Source: Planctomycetota bacterium
Lineage (GTDB): Bacteria; Planctomycetota; Phycisphaerae; Phycisphaerales; Zrk34
DNA: 64,000 bases
NCBI GenBank assembly: GCA_016125255.1
Contig: WGMD01000001.1
Span: 1 to 64,000 of the forward strand
Reading direction: 5' to 3'
Of this stretch, positions 20,199 to 30,444 are shown piece after piece. How positions within the stretch are numbered: the first letter of the stretch is position 1; the number at the start of each line of letters is the position of its first letter. The position numbers and the translations under genes were made by a program. A model generated the notes under the pieces. That model was not told the DNA's origin, searched no databases, and worked only from the letters and a program-made list of their open reading frames with translations.

Positions 20199-20705
20199 CT
20201 ATTTTCTGTTCCCAATCATCTTGCGAACCAGCAAATCTGTGAGATAAAGTTCGACGCCCGGTGTTTCCTTGATCGTTGGCCATTGCGCAAAGACCTGCTC
20301 AACCCGTTCAATCAGCGCAAGCACATCAGTTCGTAAAAACTGAGCCGCCAAATTGTAATCCGCACGATGGCGTGCCTCCTGCAACGTCACAAAAGTGTCT
20401 GCGGCGGCACGAAGTTCTTTCGTAACTACAATGGTCGGATGAATATCTGGGAGAGTCCCCCCAGCAAACGATTTTGAAGCAAGAGCCATCGCTTCATGGT
20501 TGAATGCGCGTGCCAGAAAGTGCCTTTGCGCGGCTTTTTGTTGACTCGTTCCAATATGCTGTCGCGCAGACTGATCGATCAAGAAATGGAATAATGCGTA
20601 ATATGCATCTGAGATCGCCCGGCGCAGGTTTGCTTGTTTTGGTTTGCGCGGTTCCCTCTTCGCCAAATGATTGGCTTGTTTCAGTAATTCATGGTGATAT
20701 GCCAA
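20199..20705 (-). CDS. HEPN-like domain protein
   Basis: A 168-residue, mostly helical protein. NLRRAISDAYYALFHFLIDQ and EARHRADYNLAAQF resemble HEPN-type proteins, many of which are RNases or toxin-like partners; this is pattern recognition only. It starts at TTG 20705, supported by GGGAG 7 bases upstream, just after the stop of the partner gene (20709). Base composition is clearly more AT-rich than the flanking cassettes, which suggests horizontal acquisition. The pair could be a toxin-antitoxin-like module. Confidence 0.65.
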   Translation of the reverse strand: MAYHHELLKQANHLAKREPRKPKQANLRRAISDAYYALFHFLIDQSARQHIGTSQQKAAQRHFLARAFNHEAMALASKSFAGGTLPDIHPTIVVTKELRAAADTFVTLQEARHRADYNLAAQFLRTDVLALIERVEQVFAQWPTIKETPGVELYLTDLLVRKMIGNRK

Positions 20706-20708
20706 GCA

Positions 20709-21005
20709 TCAACTCCCGGAATTAATCTCCTGCATCTCCGCTTCAGTGCGAAATGTCAGATAGGGCCATTCCTCAAATCCTGTCTCGGAGAGTTTTTGCT
20801 TGATCCGCTCTTCAATCGGCGCCAACATCACCCAACGACGCTCATCATCGCTCGTCTGATCATCCAGAATGACCCAAACGCGAAATGCCCGGTCACCCAG
20901 AGAATCAACATCCTGTTGAACTTGAATTCGCTTGACTACAGGACGATTTGGCAATTCCAGCGACTTGGGGTCTAAAATAGACTCAATTTTACTGTTTGTC
21001 ACCAT
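20709..21005 (-). CDS. Small hypothetical partner of the HEPN-like protein
   Basis: A 98-residue soluble protein with no family I can name. VKRIQVQQDVDSLGDRAF followed by RVWVILDDQTSDDERR and a C-terminal FEEWPYLTFRT suggest a small alpha/beta fold. It lacks the GSxxxG nucleotidyltransferase motif that would make a classic MNT-HEPN pair. ATG 21005 is chosen; the frame is open to 21026. A TATAAT-like hexamer (minus strand, 21013-21018) lies just before it. The downstream HEPN-like gene starts 3 bases beyond its stop region, so the two are probably co-translated. Confidence 0.6.
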   Translation of the reverse strand: MVTNSKIESILDPKSLELPNRPVVKRIQVQQDVDSLGDRAFRVWVILDDQTSDDERRWVMLAPIEERIKQKLSETGFEEWPYLTFRTEAEMQEINSGS

Positions 21006-21036
21006 GCCTGGATTATAGTTCGCCAACGATGCTTTT

Positions 21037-23943
21037 TCACTTGCCGTACGCGCTGAGCGGCGGGCAGGTGCAGATGAGGTTGCGGTCGCCGTAGGGGTTG
21101 TCGATGCGGCCGACGCTGGGCCAGAACTTGTACTGCTTGAGCCACGGCGCGGGATACGCCGCCTGCTGGCGCGAATACTTGCGGGTCCATTCGTCGGCGG
21201 TGACCACGGCTGCGGTGTGCGGGGCGTGGTGCAGCGGATTGTCTTCGCCGTCCATGTCGCCGCGCTCGATGGCGCGGATTTCCTCGCGGATGCTGATCAT
21301 CGCATCGCAGAAGCGGTCGAGCTCCGCCTTGGATTCGGACTCGGTGGGCTCGATCATGAGCGTGCCGCCGACGGGCCAGCTCATCGTCGGGGCGTGGAAC
21401 CCGTAGTCCATGAGCCGCTTGGCGATGTCTTCGACGCTCACATGGGCGGAGTGCAGGAATTCGCGGCAGTCCATGATGCACTCGTGCGCGACGAGGCCGT
21501 GCTGCCCGGTGTAGACGACATCGTAATGACCGGCGAGGCGGCGGGCGATGTAGTTGGCGTTGAGGATCGCCACCTGCGTCGCGCGCGTCAGTCCTTCGGC
21601 GCCCATCAGTGCGATGTAAACCCACGAGATCGGCAGGATGCTGGCCGAGCCCCACGGCGCGGCGCTGACCGGACCGACGGCGGCGTCCTCGACGAGCGGA
21701 TGCGACGGCAAAAAGTCCTTGAGCTTGTCGTTGACGGCGATGGGGCCCATGCCCGGACCGCCGCCGCCGTGTGGGATGCAGAAGGTTTTGTGCAGGTTGA
21801 GATGGCAGACGTCGGCCCCGATTTCGCCGGGGCTGGTCAGGCCGACCTGCGCGTTCATGTTGGCGCCGTCCATGTAGACGAGCCCGCCGCGCTCGTGAAC
21901 GATCCTGCACGCATCGCGCACCCCGGCTTCGAAGACGCCGTGCGTCGAAGGGTACGTGATCATCAGCGCCGCGAGATTGTCAGCGTGCTCGGTGGCTTTG
22001 GCGGCAAGGTCGTCGAGGTCGATGTTGCCGTTCGCATCGCAGGCGACGGTCACGACGGAGAACCCGGCGATGACGGCGGAGGCGGGGTTGGTCCCGTGCG
22101 CGCTTGTGGGAATCAGACAGACGGTGCGATGCGTGTCGTTGCGGGCTTCGTGATACCCGCGGATGGCGAGCAGACCCGCGTACTCGCCCTGCGAGCCGGC
22201 GTTGGGCTGAAGCGACACGGCGGCGAAACCCGTCACTTGCGCCAGCCACGTTTCCAAATCTTCAAACAGCTTCGCATACCCCTTGGCCTGATCGGCCGGG
22301 GCGAAGGGATGCAGCTTGCCGAACTGCGGCCAGGTGACGGGAATCATCTCGCTGGTCGCATTGAGCTTCATCGTGCACGACCCGAGCGGGATCATCGAAT
22401 GGCACAGCGACAGATCGCGCGACTCGAGCCGGCGAATGTAGCGGAGCATCTCGTGCTCCGCGTGATACGCGTTGAAGACCGGATGCGTCAGGAACGACGA
22501 GCGACGCACGAGGCGCTGATCGACCGTCAGATCATCCGCGCTCGCCGCTTCGTCGGCGAACCATTCGGGAACGACCCCTTCGTTGAATGCCGCGAGGACA
22601 TCGGCGATGTCCGCGCGGGTTGTCGTTTCATCAAGCGCGATGCCGATGGAACCGTCGGCGAAGCGGCGCAGATTGAGGCCGCGCTTCAGGGCGCCGGCGA
22701 CGATCGGACCGGCGGGCGTTGCCGGTTCGACGGCGAGCGTGTCGAAGTAAGTCGTGGTCAAAAGCGCATGACCCAGTCGCTGAACGCCCCGGGCGAGGAG
22801 CGAAGCATAACCATGCACGCGCCGGGCGATGCGCGTCAGGCCTTCGGGACCGTGGTACACGGCGTACATGCCCGCCATGATGGCCAGCAGCACCTGCGCG
22901 GTGCAGATGTTGCTCGTCGCGCGGTCGCGCTTGATGTGCTGCTCGCGGGTCTGGATGGAGAGGCGGTACGCCGGATTGCCCGCCGAGTCGCGCGAGACGC
23001 CGACGAGTCGGCCAGGCATCTTGCGGGCGTATTTTTCATGCGTGGACAGGAACGCCGCGTGCGGTCCGCCGTAGCCCATCGGCACGCCGAAGCGCTGCGA
23101 CGAACCGACGGCGATGTCCGCCCCGAATTCGCCCGGGGCTTTGAGCAGCGTCAGCGCGAGCAGGTCCGTCGCCACGACGAGCAATGCGTCCGCGCCATGC
23201 ACCTGCGCCGCCAGATCGGCGTAGTCATGGATCTGCCCGGTCGTGTTCGGATACTGCACGAGGACGCCGCAGATATCCTGCGACGAAAGGTCGATCGACC
23301 CAACCGGCCCGACGCGCAGCTCGATGCCCATCGAAATCGCCCGCGTGCGGACGACGTTGATCGTCTGCGGATGACAATCGTCGGCGATGAAGAACGCCGG
23401 CTTGTCGTGGTTCGCGACGGCGAAACACATCGCCATCGCCTCCGCCGCGGCCGTGCCCTCGTCGAGCAGCGATGCGCCGGCGAGCGGCAGCGCGGTCAGA
23501 TCGCTGACCATTGTCTGAAAGTTGAGGAGCGCTTCGAGGCGGCCCTGCGAAATCTCGGCCTGATAGGGCGTGTACTGCGTGTACCAGCCGGGGTTTTCGA
23601 GGATGTTGCGCCCAATGACCGGCGGGACGATCGTGTCGTAGTACCCCATGCCGATCATGGAGCGCATCACCTGATTCTGCTCCGCCATTTTGCGAAGCGA
23701 CGCGACCAACTCGAACTCCCCGCGCACCTTGTCAAGGCCGGTCAGCTTCATCGGCTTTTTCAGACGGATCGCCGCCGGCACGACCGCATCCGCCAGCGCG
23801 TCGAGCGAGGCGTAACCGATGCGCTCGAGCATCTCGGCAAGCTCGTGCTCGCGCGGCCCCAGATGGCGGCGAACAAACGTATCCGACGGCTTCAAAAGGT
23901 CATCAGTCATGGCAGGAGGCGACGCCAGGGAGGGAGCATTCAT
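21037..23943 (-). CDS. gcvP: Glycine dehydrogenase (decarboxylating), P protein
   Basis: The PLP-dependent P protein of the glycine cleavage system, which decarboxylates glycine and passes the aminomethyl group to lipoyl H protein. The 968-residue length fits the fused single-chain form. The N-terminal half has [12 protein letters not shown] and [12 protein letters not shown], and the C-terminal half has the PLP-lysine loop [20 protein letters not shown] (Lys near 719). The start at 23943 is the longest frame; [12 protein letters not shown] at codon 12 is an alternative, and neither has a strong ribosome site. The genes for T, H and L proteins are not in the window. Confidence 0.96.
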   Translation of the reverse strand: MNAPSLASPPAMTDDLLKPSDTFVRRHLGPREHELAEMLERIGYASLDALADAVVPAAIRLKKPMKLTGLDKVRGEFELVASLRKMAEQNQVMRSMIGMGYYDTIVPPVIGRNILENPGWYTQYTPYQAEISQGRLEALLNFQTMVSDLTALPLAGASLLDEGTAAAEAMAMCFAVANHDKPAFFIADDCHPQTINVVRTRAISMGIELRVGPVGSIDLSSQDICGVLVQYPNTTGQIHDYADLAAQVHGADALLVVATDLLALTLLKAPGEFGADIAVGSSQRFGVPMGYGGPHAAFLSTHEKYARKMPGRLVGVSRDSAGNPAYRLSIQTREQHIKRDRATSNICTAQVLLAIMAGMYAVYHGPEGLTRIARRVHGYASLLARGVQRLGHALLTTTYFDTLAVEPATPAGPIVAGALKRGLNLRRFADGSIGIALDETTTRADIADVLAAFNEGVVPEWFADEAASADDLTVDQRLVRRSSFLTHPVFNAYHAEHEMLRYIRRLESRDLSLCHSMIPLGSCTMKLNATSEMIPVTWPQFGKLHPFAPADQAKGYAKLFEDLETWLAQVTGFAAVSLQPNAGSQGEYAGLLAIRGYHEARNDTHRTVCLIPTSAHGTNPASAVIAGFSVVTVACDANGNIDLDDLAAKATEHADNLAALMITYPSTHGVFEAGVRDACRIVHERGGLVYMDGANMNAQVGLTSPGEIGADVCHLNLHKTFCIPHGGGGPGMGPIAVNDKLKDFLPSHPLVEDAAVGPVSAAPWGSASILPISWVYIALMGAEGLTRATQVAILNANYIARRLAGHYDVVYTGQHGLVAHECIMDCREFLHSAHVSVEDIAKRLMDYGFHAPTMSWPVGGTLMIEPTESESKAELDRFCDAMISIREEIRAIERGDMDGEDNPLHHAPHTAAVVTADEWTRKYSRQQAAYPAPWLKQYKFWPSVGRIDNPYGDRNLICTCPPLSAYGK

Positions 23944-24090
23944 GTCTTTTTCATCCAGTGGCGGGAAGGCACAAGTGTAGACCTGCCGCGACCGTCTCGC
24001 AAATGCGATTCGGCGACCCTATCATGGGGTAATTCCGGGGTAATCCGGTATCTGGCCCGCGATTTTTGCACCCCCCTGCCCGGACTGAAC

Positions 24091-24579
24091 ATGAGCGAAC
24101 CCATCCGTCACCAAGACATCGGCATCATCGTCGTGGACCACGGCTCCCGCCGCCCCGAGTCCAACGACATGCTCCTGTCCGTCGTCAAGCTCTTCGCCGA
24201 GCAGACCGACTACCGCATCATCGAGCCGGCCCACATGGAGCTCGCCGAGCCGACCATCGAGCAGGCGTTCGACCGGTGCGTGGAGCGCGGGGCGAAAGTC
24301 GTGGTGTGTCACCCGTATTTTCTATTGCCGGGCCGGCACTGGAATCAGGACATTCCAAACCTGACCGCCGCCGCCGCGAAGCGCCATCCGGGCATCCGCT
24401 GGATGGTCACCGCCCCATTGGGTTTGAACGAGAAACTGCCGATGGTCATGTCTGACGCCATCGCCCACTGCCTCTCCCGCGTCGCCGGCGAAGCCGAGGA
24501 ATGCCCCGCCTGCCGGGGGACGGGTAAATGCCGCATCAATACCGTGGCGGAAACAAGTGGTGATGTGGTGATATCGTGA
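24091..24579 (+). CDS. CbiX/sirohydrochlorin chelatase-family protein
   Basis: A 162-residue protein with the class II chelatase signature IGIIVVDHGSRRPESND (His near 18 for metal insertion) and VVVCHPYFLLPGRHWNQDIP, another conserved His region. Single-domain CbiX proteins insert Co or Ni/Fe into tetrapyrroles such as sirohydrochlorin. The C-terminus has CPACRGTGKC, a CxxC-type add-on that could hold a metal or cluster. No other tetrapyrrole gene is adjacent, so the metal and role are not set. ATG 24091 has no good ribosome site. It is divergent from gcvP. Confidence 0.75.
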   Translation: MSEPIRHQDIGIIVVDHGSRRPESNDMLLSVVKLFAEQTDYRIIEPAHMELAEPTIEQAFDRCVERGAKVVVCHPYFLLPGRHWNQDIPNLTAAAAKRHPGIRWMVTAPLGLNEKLPMVMSDAIAHCLSRVAGEAEECPACRGTGKCRINTVAETSGDVVIS

Positions 24580-24653
24580 TGGGGTGATATGAACGGCCTC
24601 CGCGTTTGTCGCTCCCACATCGCCCCTTCGCCCAATCACCCCTTCACCCCATC
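24578..24653. repeat. Imperfect inverted repeat in a 357-bp gap
   Basis: GATGGGGTGAT at 24578-24588 pairs, with one mismatch, with TTCACCCCATC at 24643-24653. It resembles other REP-like palindromes here. The rest of the gap up to 24936 shows no gene. Confidence 0.4.
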
Positions 24654-24936
24654 TAAAAACCGCTGGCAAAAACACTTGTCGGTTCGGGGATCGGAATGTA
24701 TGATGAATACTGGCAAAGGTACATGGATTCTCGATCCGTGCGCACGCAGCTTGAGGACGCTTTGACCGTGCGGGCGGGATCGGGCCTGGTGGCAATCGTT
24801 CCATCATGACCAGCGGCAAAGGGAAGTGCCGCGCAATGTTTTGCGATGTCGGCCGCGCCGGGACTCCGTTGGGGTCAGAGTCCCGCATCCGGAATGGAAC
24901 GCTTCCGGGGTGCGTCGGCGTCGAGAGGGCCTGCCC

Positions 24937-27900
24937 GTGCTGATCATCACCATCGTGTCCGGTCCCGAGAAGGGCCGGGTGTTTCGTCTCGACGATGCGC
25001 GCACGCACCGGATCGGTCGCCATCGCGGATCGATCCCGCTCGACGATCGCTCCGTCTCAAGCAGCCACGCCGAGATCGCCCAGCACAACGGCCTGTGGAT
25101 GGTCACCGATCTGGACTCGTCCAACGGGACATGGGTCAACAAGCAACCGGTCAAAGGCGAGCCCGCCCCGCTCAGCGACGGCGACCGCATTCAGTTCGGG
25201 CGCACCATGGTCGTCTTCAACGTCGTCGAAGCCGACGCCGCCGGGGACACCAGCGCCGGCTCCTCCGCTGTCCGGTCGGCGATGGCGGTCGAGGAAAATA
25301 ATCAGAAGCTCTTGACCGAGATTCTCGATCTGCTCCGCGCGCAGGCCAACGAGCCGATGGCGCTGGCGGCGGATCATCATGACGATGACACCACCGTCGA
25401 TCTGCTTCAAAAGGTGCTCGCGGCCGTGCAGACCCGGCGGGACGAACCGGCGGTTCATCACGAAACCGCCCCCGACCTGACGCCCAAGCTCGACGCCATC
25501 ATCGAACTCGTCAGCCAGCGCGATGACGCGGACCTTTCCCGCAAACTCGATCAGCTTCGCGCCGCAATGCCGGCCCCCGCCGACGCGGCGGATGACCAGC
25601 TGCTGGGCAAGCTCGACGAACTGCTCGCCCGCATCGACAAGCTGCCGCAGACCCTGCCCGCGCCCGTCGCCGCCGCGAAGCCCGCCGACGATCCTCGCGT
25701 TCAGCACATTCTCGATGCCGTCACCAAAGAATCGCCCGACACGATCACGCCCAAACTCGACGCCCTGCGCCAAGCCATCGAAGCCCGCGCGGCCGCCGAG
25801 CCGGACCCGCGGCTCGATGAGCTTCTGGCGGCGGTGCGCGCGATTCATATCCCCCAAGCCCCCGCCGCCGTCGATCTGACGCCGGTCCTCGAAGCGTTGT
25901 CCAAGCTGCCGACGCGCGCGGTCGAGACGAAGCTCGACAAGCTGCTGCTCACCACGCAGGTCGACAATGCCGCCTACATCGCGCCGAAGCTTCAGTCGAT
26001 TCTCGAAGCGGTGCAGACCAGTTCCGCCGATGCGCAGCGTGAAAAGCTCGACGCCATTCTCAAGGCGGTCCAGTGGCCGACTGCCGCCGATGTGAACCGC
26101 AAGCTTGATGAACTGCTCAAGGCCCCCAAGCCCGTCGATCCCGCCGCGGCGCTTTCGCCGAAGCTCGATGCGGTCATCGAAGCCGTGCGCGCGATGCGTG
26201 ATGCGGACCTGCATGCGAAACTCGACGCCCTCGCCGCCGCGCCGAAGGAGGACCTCAGGCCGCTGCTCGAATCGCTGGCGCAGTCGGTCGCGCAGCACAG
26301 CGATGCGTCGCTGCACGCCAAGATCGATGCGCTGATCGCCGAGCCGAAGGCCGACCCGGGCCCGAAGCTCGAGGCGATTCTCGAAGCGGTTCATGCGATG
26401 CGCGATGGCGAGTTGCATGACAAGCTTGATGCGCTCCTGGCGGAGCCGAAAGACGATCTCAAGCCGCAGCTTGCCACGATGCTCGAAGCGATCAACGCCG
26501 CGCGCGATGGCGAGTTGCATGACAAACTTGACGCGCTGGCGAATGCTCCGAAGGCGGACTCCAGCGACAAACTCGATGCGATTCTTGAAGCGGTCAAGGC
26601 GGAGCCGGACACATCCGCCGCCGAGGCGCTGGCTCAGCAGGTCGCCGACCTCAAGGCCGCCGTTGAACTCGACCGCACCGGCGCGATCGCGGCGAAGCTC
26701 GAAGCGGTGTTCGAGACGTTCCAGTCCCGTTCCAGCAAGGCGCTGCACGATCGGCTTGACGCCATCACCGACGCCCTGACCGCCCCGCAGCCCCCTGCCG
26801 CGCCTGCCGTCGACCCGACGATCACCGAAAAGCTCGACGCCATCGTCGCCCGGCTCTACGAACCGCGCCCCGCGTCCCACGACGCCGGCGACACGGGCGC
26901 TAAACTCGATGTGCTCATCGACGCCGTGCAGACCGGCCGCGAGATCGATGCCGACTTCGCTGAGAAGCTCGACGCCATCGTGGTCGCCGTCGATGATCAG
27001 CGTCAGCAGCAATCCGCCCGCGACGCGCAGTTCGCCGGCCTCGTCGAGGCCTTCCTCGCCAATACCGATCACGCCGCCACGCACGAAGCCCTCGCCCAGA
27101 TCATCGCCCGGCTCGACACGCTGCGCGACTCGGCCCCGGCCCCCGCACCCGCCGCGCCGGATGTGACGCCCAAGCTCGATGAAATCCTCGCGGCCGTGCA
27201 CGCCAACGCCCCCGTCGCCCCGGCTCCCGGCGAGCCCGACCCGCGGCTCGACAAGCTCCATGCGCTCGTCGAGCAGCTTTACGAGGAAGTCGCCACGCGT
27301 CCCCCCGCCGCGCCGCAGCCGGTGCAGAGCGAACCCGACCCGCGGATCGATCAGGTGCTCGAACACCTGCGCGCCCTGCCCGCCGAAGCGCCGACCATCG
27401 CGCCCGATCCGCGGCTGGATCAGATCATCGACAAGCTTAGCGCCCTCGCCGCCGCCTCCGCGCCGGTCGCGCCGAGCGTCGAGCCCGATGCGCGGATCGA
27501 TGACATTCTCGCAGCCGTGCGAGCGCTGCCGACCGAGGCGCCGGCCGCACCGGCGAGCGAGCCCGATCATCGCATCGACACCGTGCTCGCCGAGCTGACG
27601 GCCCTCAAGGCGACGCGGCCGGTCGCCGGTGAAACCGCACCGCTGACGCTGCCGCAGATGCCGGATCACGCACCGATGCTCGAGCGGATTCTCGAAGCGG
27701 TGCAGGCCAAATCGCACGCCGCCGCGCCGATGCCGGGGGCGTTCAATACGAATCGCGTGGAGACGTTGCTCGAACAATTGCTAGGACGGATGGCCAGTCT
27801 GTCGACCGTGCCCAATCCCGAGCGTGTCGTCAGCGACATGTTCGGCCTGCTGCGCTCGCTGGAGCAGGAGCAACAGCGTCAGGCGGACACGCTGCGCGAG

Positions 27901-28314
27901 TTGATGGCCGACATGGAGCGCCAGCGCCGCCGGCCGAGCGCCGCACCGAAGCTCGATGACGACGATGAAGATCGCACGATCAACAGTCTGCTCGTGTACG
28001 AACCGCCCCGCCGCGGCGCGACGCCGGCCGCGTCGGTGGTCGTCCCGCACCGCCCGCAATCGCGCGGCTCGTCGGGCCACCGGTCGGTGCTGCTGACCGT
28101 CATGCTGTACCTGGGCATTACGCTTTTCGTCGTCTGGGGCGTGCTGACGCTCAAGGACGGCCGGGCGTTCAATCCGTTCGGCGCGGAGCCCGAACACATC
28201 ACGCCCGCCCCCGTCTCGCCGACGGGCAACAGCATCACGCCCTCGCCCATCGACACGTCCGCCCCCAGCGCCTCGGCCGCCGCCTTGTCCTCACGGACCG
28301 CCCGCCTGCCATAA
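24937..28314 (+). CDS. Giant membrane-anchored FHA-domain repeat protein
   Basis: A protein of about 1125 residues. An N-terminal FHA domain (about 1-97; HRIGRHRG, SSSHAEIAQ, DLDSSNGTWVN) would bind a phosphothreonine partner. About 115-950 holds more than thirty degenerate units built on KLDAILEAV or KLDALLAEPK, predicted helical and rich in Leu, Asp and Ala. A single transmembrane segment (about 1053-1073, SVLLTVMLYLGITLFVVWGV) and a short tail follow. GTG 24937 has GAGAGG about 8 bases upstream; the frame continues upstream to 24826 without a site. It may act as a phospho-regulated scaffold or spacer at the membrane (inference). Its 3' end overlaps the convergent SppA gene by 24 bp. Confidence 0.85.
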   Translation: MLIITIVSGPEKGRVFRLDDARTHRIGRHRGSIPLDDRSVSSSHAEIAQHNGLWMVTDLDSSNGTWVNKQPVKGEPAPLSDGDRIQFGRTMVVFNVVEADAAGDTSAGSSAVRSAMAVEENNQKLLTEILDLLRAQANEPMALAADHHDDDTTVDLLQKVLAAVQTRRDEPAVHHETAPDLTPKLDAIIELVSQRDDADLSRKLDQLRAAMPAPADAADDQLLGKLDELLARIDKLPQTLPAPVAAAKPADDPRVQHILDAVTKESPDTITPKLDALRQAIEARAAAEPDPRLDELLAAVRAIHIPQAPAAVDLTPVLEALSKLPTRAVETKLDKLLLTTQVDNAAYIAPKLQSILEAVQTSSADAQREKLDAILKAVQWPTAADVNRKLDELLKAPKPVDPAAALSPKLDAVIEAVRAMRDADLHAKLDALAAAPKEDLRPLLESLAQSVAQHSDASLHAKIDALIAEPKADPGPKLEAILEAVHAMRDGELHDKLDALLAEPKDDLKPQLATMLEAINAARDGELHDKLDALANAPKADSSDKLDAILEAVKAEPDTSAAEALAQQVADLKAAVELDRTGAIAAKLEAVFETFQSRSSKALHDRLDAITDALTAPQPPAAPAVDPTITEKLDAIVARLYEPRPASHDAGDTGAKLDVLIDAVQTGREIDADFAEKLDAIVVAVDDQRQQQSARDAQFAGLVEAFLANTDHAATHEALAQIIARLDTLRDSAPAPAPAAPDVTPKLDEILAAVHANAPVAPAPGEPDPRLDKLHALVEQLYEEVATRPPAAPQPVQSEPDPRIDQVLEHLRALPAEAPTIAPDPRLDQIIDKLSALAAASAPVAPSVEPDARIDDILAAVRALPTEAPAAPASEPDHRIDTVLAELTALKATRPVAGETAPLTLPQMPDHAPMLERILEAVQAKSHAAAPMPGAFNTNRVETLLEQLLGRMASLSTVPNPERVVSDMFGLLRSLEQEQQRQADTLRELMADMERQRRRPSAAPKLDDDDEDRTINSLLVYEPPRRGATPAASVVVPHRPQSRGSSGHRSVLLTVMLYLGITLFVVWGVLTLKDGRAFNPFGAEPEHITPAPVSPTGNSITPSPIDTSAPSASAAALSSRTARLP

Positions 28315-29280
28315 GTACCAGAACGCCCCCGAACTCGTCTCGCCCATCGCCTGCACGTTGATCTGCGCGAGGTTGATCTGCGTTGTCCCCGTCGGAATGT
28401 TCGGCGCCTCCGCATAAGCCGACCCGTGCATGTCGCCTTCGCGGTGATAGAGCACGAGATTCGCTCGCTCAATACCGGCGCGCTTCTTGGCGACGGCGAA
28501 CGCGTCGTACAGATCGCCGACGTCGTCGACGAGGCCGAGTTTCGCCGCTTCGGTTCCGGTGAACACCCGTCCGTCCGTCACGATCGCCCACTGATCCGCC
28601 GGAATCTTCGGGCGGCTGTCCTTCACGATGCCTTTGAAGCGTCCGTAAAAGTCATCGACGATTTGCTGAAAGAGCGCGCGCTGCTCGGGCTTGAGCGATT
28701 CGAGCGGCGAGCCCGCCGCCTTGTTGGGCCCGCTGGTGATGGCGTCGGCGCTGATGCCGATTTTGTCCATGACGGGTTTGAAGCTGACGGTCTGCATGAT
28801 GACGCCGATGCTGCCGGTGATCGTCGTCGGGTACGCCACGATCTCGTCCGCCGCGCACGACAGGTAATAGCCCCCGCTGGCCGTGACGTCCATCATCATG
28901 GCCACGACCGGCTTGCCGCTCATTTCCCTGAACCGCTTCACTTCGCGGTACATCGCATCCGAGGCCGTCACCGTTCCGCCGGGCGTGTTGAGCCGGAGGA
29001 TGATCGCCTTGACGCGACTGTCCGTGCGTGCTTCTTCGAGTTTCTCGTGCAGGAGCCCCACCGGATTGTCCGACTCGCTCAAAAAGCCCTTGCTCGAAGA
29101 ATTGGTGATGAGCCCCGTGACGTCAATGATCGCCACGCGATCGCTCACGAAACCGCCGGCATCCTGCACGACGCTCGATTCGATCTTCCGATCCGCCGGC
29201 GAGGACCCGAGCGTAAACGAAATCGGCCCGCAGCCGCCGAGCGTCGCCGCCGCACATACCATCATTGCAAACCGCATCAT
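28291..29280 (-). CDS. sppA: Signal peptide peptidase SppA-type protease, lipoprotein form
   Basis: An S49 serine protease of 329 residues. The N-terminus MMRFAMMVCAAATLGGC ends in a lipobox with Cys17, so it is probably a lipoprotein rather than a transmembrane form. Ser135 in TASGGYY and Lys187 in GPNKAAGSPL form the expected dyad; LNTPGGTVTASDAM and PTTITGSIGVIMQ are also family motifs. It is the second S49 gene in the window (compare 219-1376). AAGGAG 6 bases upstream supports ATG 29280, and the next codon is also ATG. The stop lies within the end of the convergent FHA gene. Confidence 0.9.
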   Translation of the reverse strand: MMRFAMMVCAAATLGGCGPISFTLGSSPADRKIESSVVQDAGGFVSDRVAIIDVTGLITNSSSKGFLSESDNPVGLLHEKLEEARTDSRVKAIILRLNTPGGTVTASDAMYREVKRFREMSGKPVVAMMMDVTASGGYYLSCAADEIVAYPTTITGSIGVIMQTVSFKPVMDKIGISADAITSGPNKAAGSPLESLKPEQRALFQQIVDDFYGRFKGIVKDSRPKIPADQWAIVTDGRVFTGTEAAKLGLVDDVGDLYDAFAVAKKRAGIERANLVLYHREGDMHGSAYAEAPNIPTGTTQINLAQINVQAMGETSSGAFWYLWQAGGP

Positions 29281-29356
29281 GATTGGCTCCTTGATCATGT
29301 AGTGTAGATATTTTTCGCCGTGCAAACACGGGCCGACCTGCTGATAACACGGCGTG

Positions 29357-29459
29357 GGTGGGCCACGAAGACGCGAAGGCGCGAAGAAAGACAAAAGCGA
29401 CGAAGTGCTTGAAATTTTCCCTCGCCTTCCTTCGCGTCTTCGCGCCTTCGTGGCTCACC
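29357..29459. repeat. Imperfect long palindrome (CGCGAAG family)
   Basis: The arms at 29357-29390 and 29425-29459 both read GGTG-GCCACGAAG-GCGAAG-CGCGAAG when placed in the same direction, with a few mismatches. It lies in the 227-bp gap between divergent genes. Confidence 0.75.
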
Positions 29460-29507
29460 TCCCCGCATCTTCGTGTCTCTGTGGTGACAACTTCCTAAAA
29501 TCGCCGC

Positions 29508-30302
29508 ATGACTCTCACATTTCCATTTGAATCAGGGCGGTATGACGTCGCGGTCGGCGTGCGGCCGATCAGCGGGCCTTATTTTGTATGCGACGACGAT
29601 CTATCGCGCTATCAGGCGGCCAAGTCGGCCAGCGGGGCGACAACCTTGTTTCACGATTGCCCGCATGAGGTCCGCCGCGTGGCGTGGGCGTTTGTCAGCA
29701 ATCGCGTCAACAAGGCCTACGGCTTCGACCTTCCGGGGGCACTTCCGGGGGCGTATCACGAGGGCGCGTTCGAGGCGCTGGGCGGAAGGATCGCGGAGGA
29801 CATGGCGATCGTCTGCGCGGAAGGCGGGCGCGAATGGGCGGGCATGATCGATGTGCGTTTGCCGAGCGGATGGAACCCGGCGGAGAAGATCGGGCGGAGC
29901 TTCGCGGAGATTCACGCGCCGGTGCCGGGCATGGCGGCGATCAACCGGGCGGGGCCGTCGGTGGTGAACATGATGATCGAGAAGAAGCCGATGGAGCGGT
30001 ACGTATGGGGCGTGCAGTTCGATGATCAGTTCGACAAGCATCCGCAGCGTGCGCGTCATGCGGTGTTCGACCCCGATCGACCGCGCCTGTTCGTGCGACA
30101 CGAACGGCAGATCATCGTGGGCTTCCCCTCCGTCCGGGCGGCGTTGTTCATCATCCGTCTGTCGCTGCATGAGGTCAGCACGCTCAGGGCCGCCCAGCGT
30201 GTGGGGCTCGCCGCCGCCCTGCGATCGATGACGCCCGAGCAGCGGAAGTACAAGGGCGTGGCGGATGCGTTTGATGCGATCATCAGATATCTCGGCACAT
30301 GA
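29508..30302 (+). CDS. DUF3445 (heme-dependent oxidative N-demethylase-like) protein
   Basis: A 264-residue protein that fits the DUF3445 family, some members of which are heme-dependent oxidative N-demethylases. SGWNPAEKIGRSFAEIHAPV and the late VRHERQIIVGFPSVRAALFI are the parts recognised. The family is named from memory of these motifs and no heme ligand was assigned. The start at 29508 is the first ATG of the frame and has no strong ribosome site. It has no operon partner: a palindrome precedes it and sucD follows 142 bases later. Confidence 0.65.
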   Translation: MTLTFPFESGRYDVAVGVRPISGPYFVCDDDLSRYQAAKSASGATTLFHDCPHEVRRVAWAFVSNRVNKAYGFDLPGALPGAYHEGAFEALGGRIAEDMAIVCAEGGREWAGMIDVRLPSGWNPAEKIGRSFAEIHAPVPGMAAINRAGPSVVNMMIEKKPMERYVWGVQFDDQFDKHPQRARHAVFDPDRPRLFVRHERQIIVGFPSVRAALFIIRLSLHEVSTLRAAQRVGLAAALRSMTPEQRKYKGVADAFDAIIRYLGT

Positions 30303-30444
30303 GTGAGGGGTCGGGGATCAGATAAAGGCGGAAGGACTTCCCTGCTGAACCTTCAACCCCGACCCCTGAACCCTTCTTGGCGTCCCCCGCGACTTCCGCT
30401 AGACTGGGCGGCTCGCTGATCCCACGAATTTGCAGGAACATACC

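Noticed and set aside
21217-24090. A long plus-strand frame opposite gcvP that runs into the CbiX gene
   Set aside because: Antisense to gcvP and low-complexity. Only the part from ATG 24091, which has the chelatase motifs, is real.
23944-24090. Gap upstream of gcvP checked for a glycine riboswitch
   Set aside because: The short gap shows no aptamer-like paired elements that I recognise.
25057-27777. A long minus-strand frame opposite the FHA repeat protein
   Set aside because: A mirror of the FHA repeats with Arg/Gly-rich product. The FHA strand has a sensible start, domains and membrane segment.
25480-27780. Regular DNA repeats considered as a CRISPR-like array
   Set aside because: The repeats are codon-based and degenerate within one gene; there are no fixed repeats with unique spacers and no cas genes.
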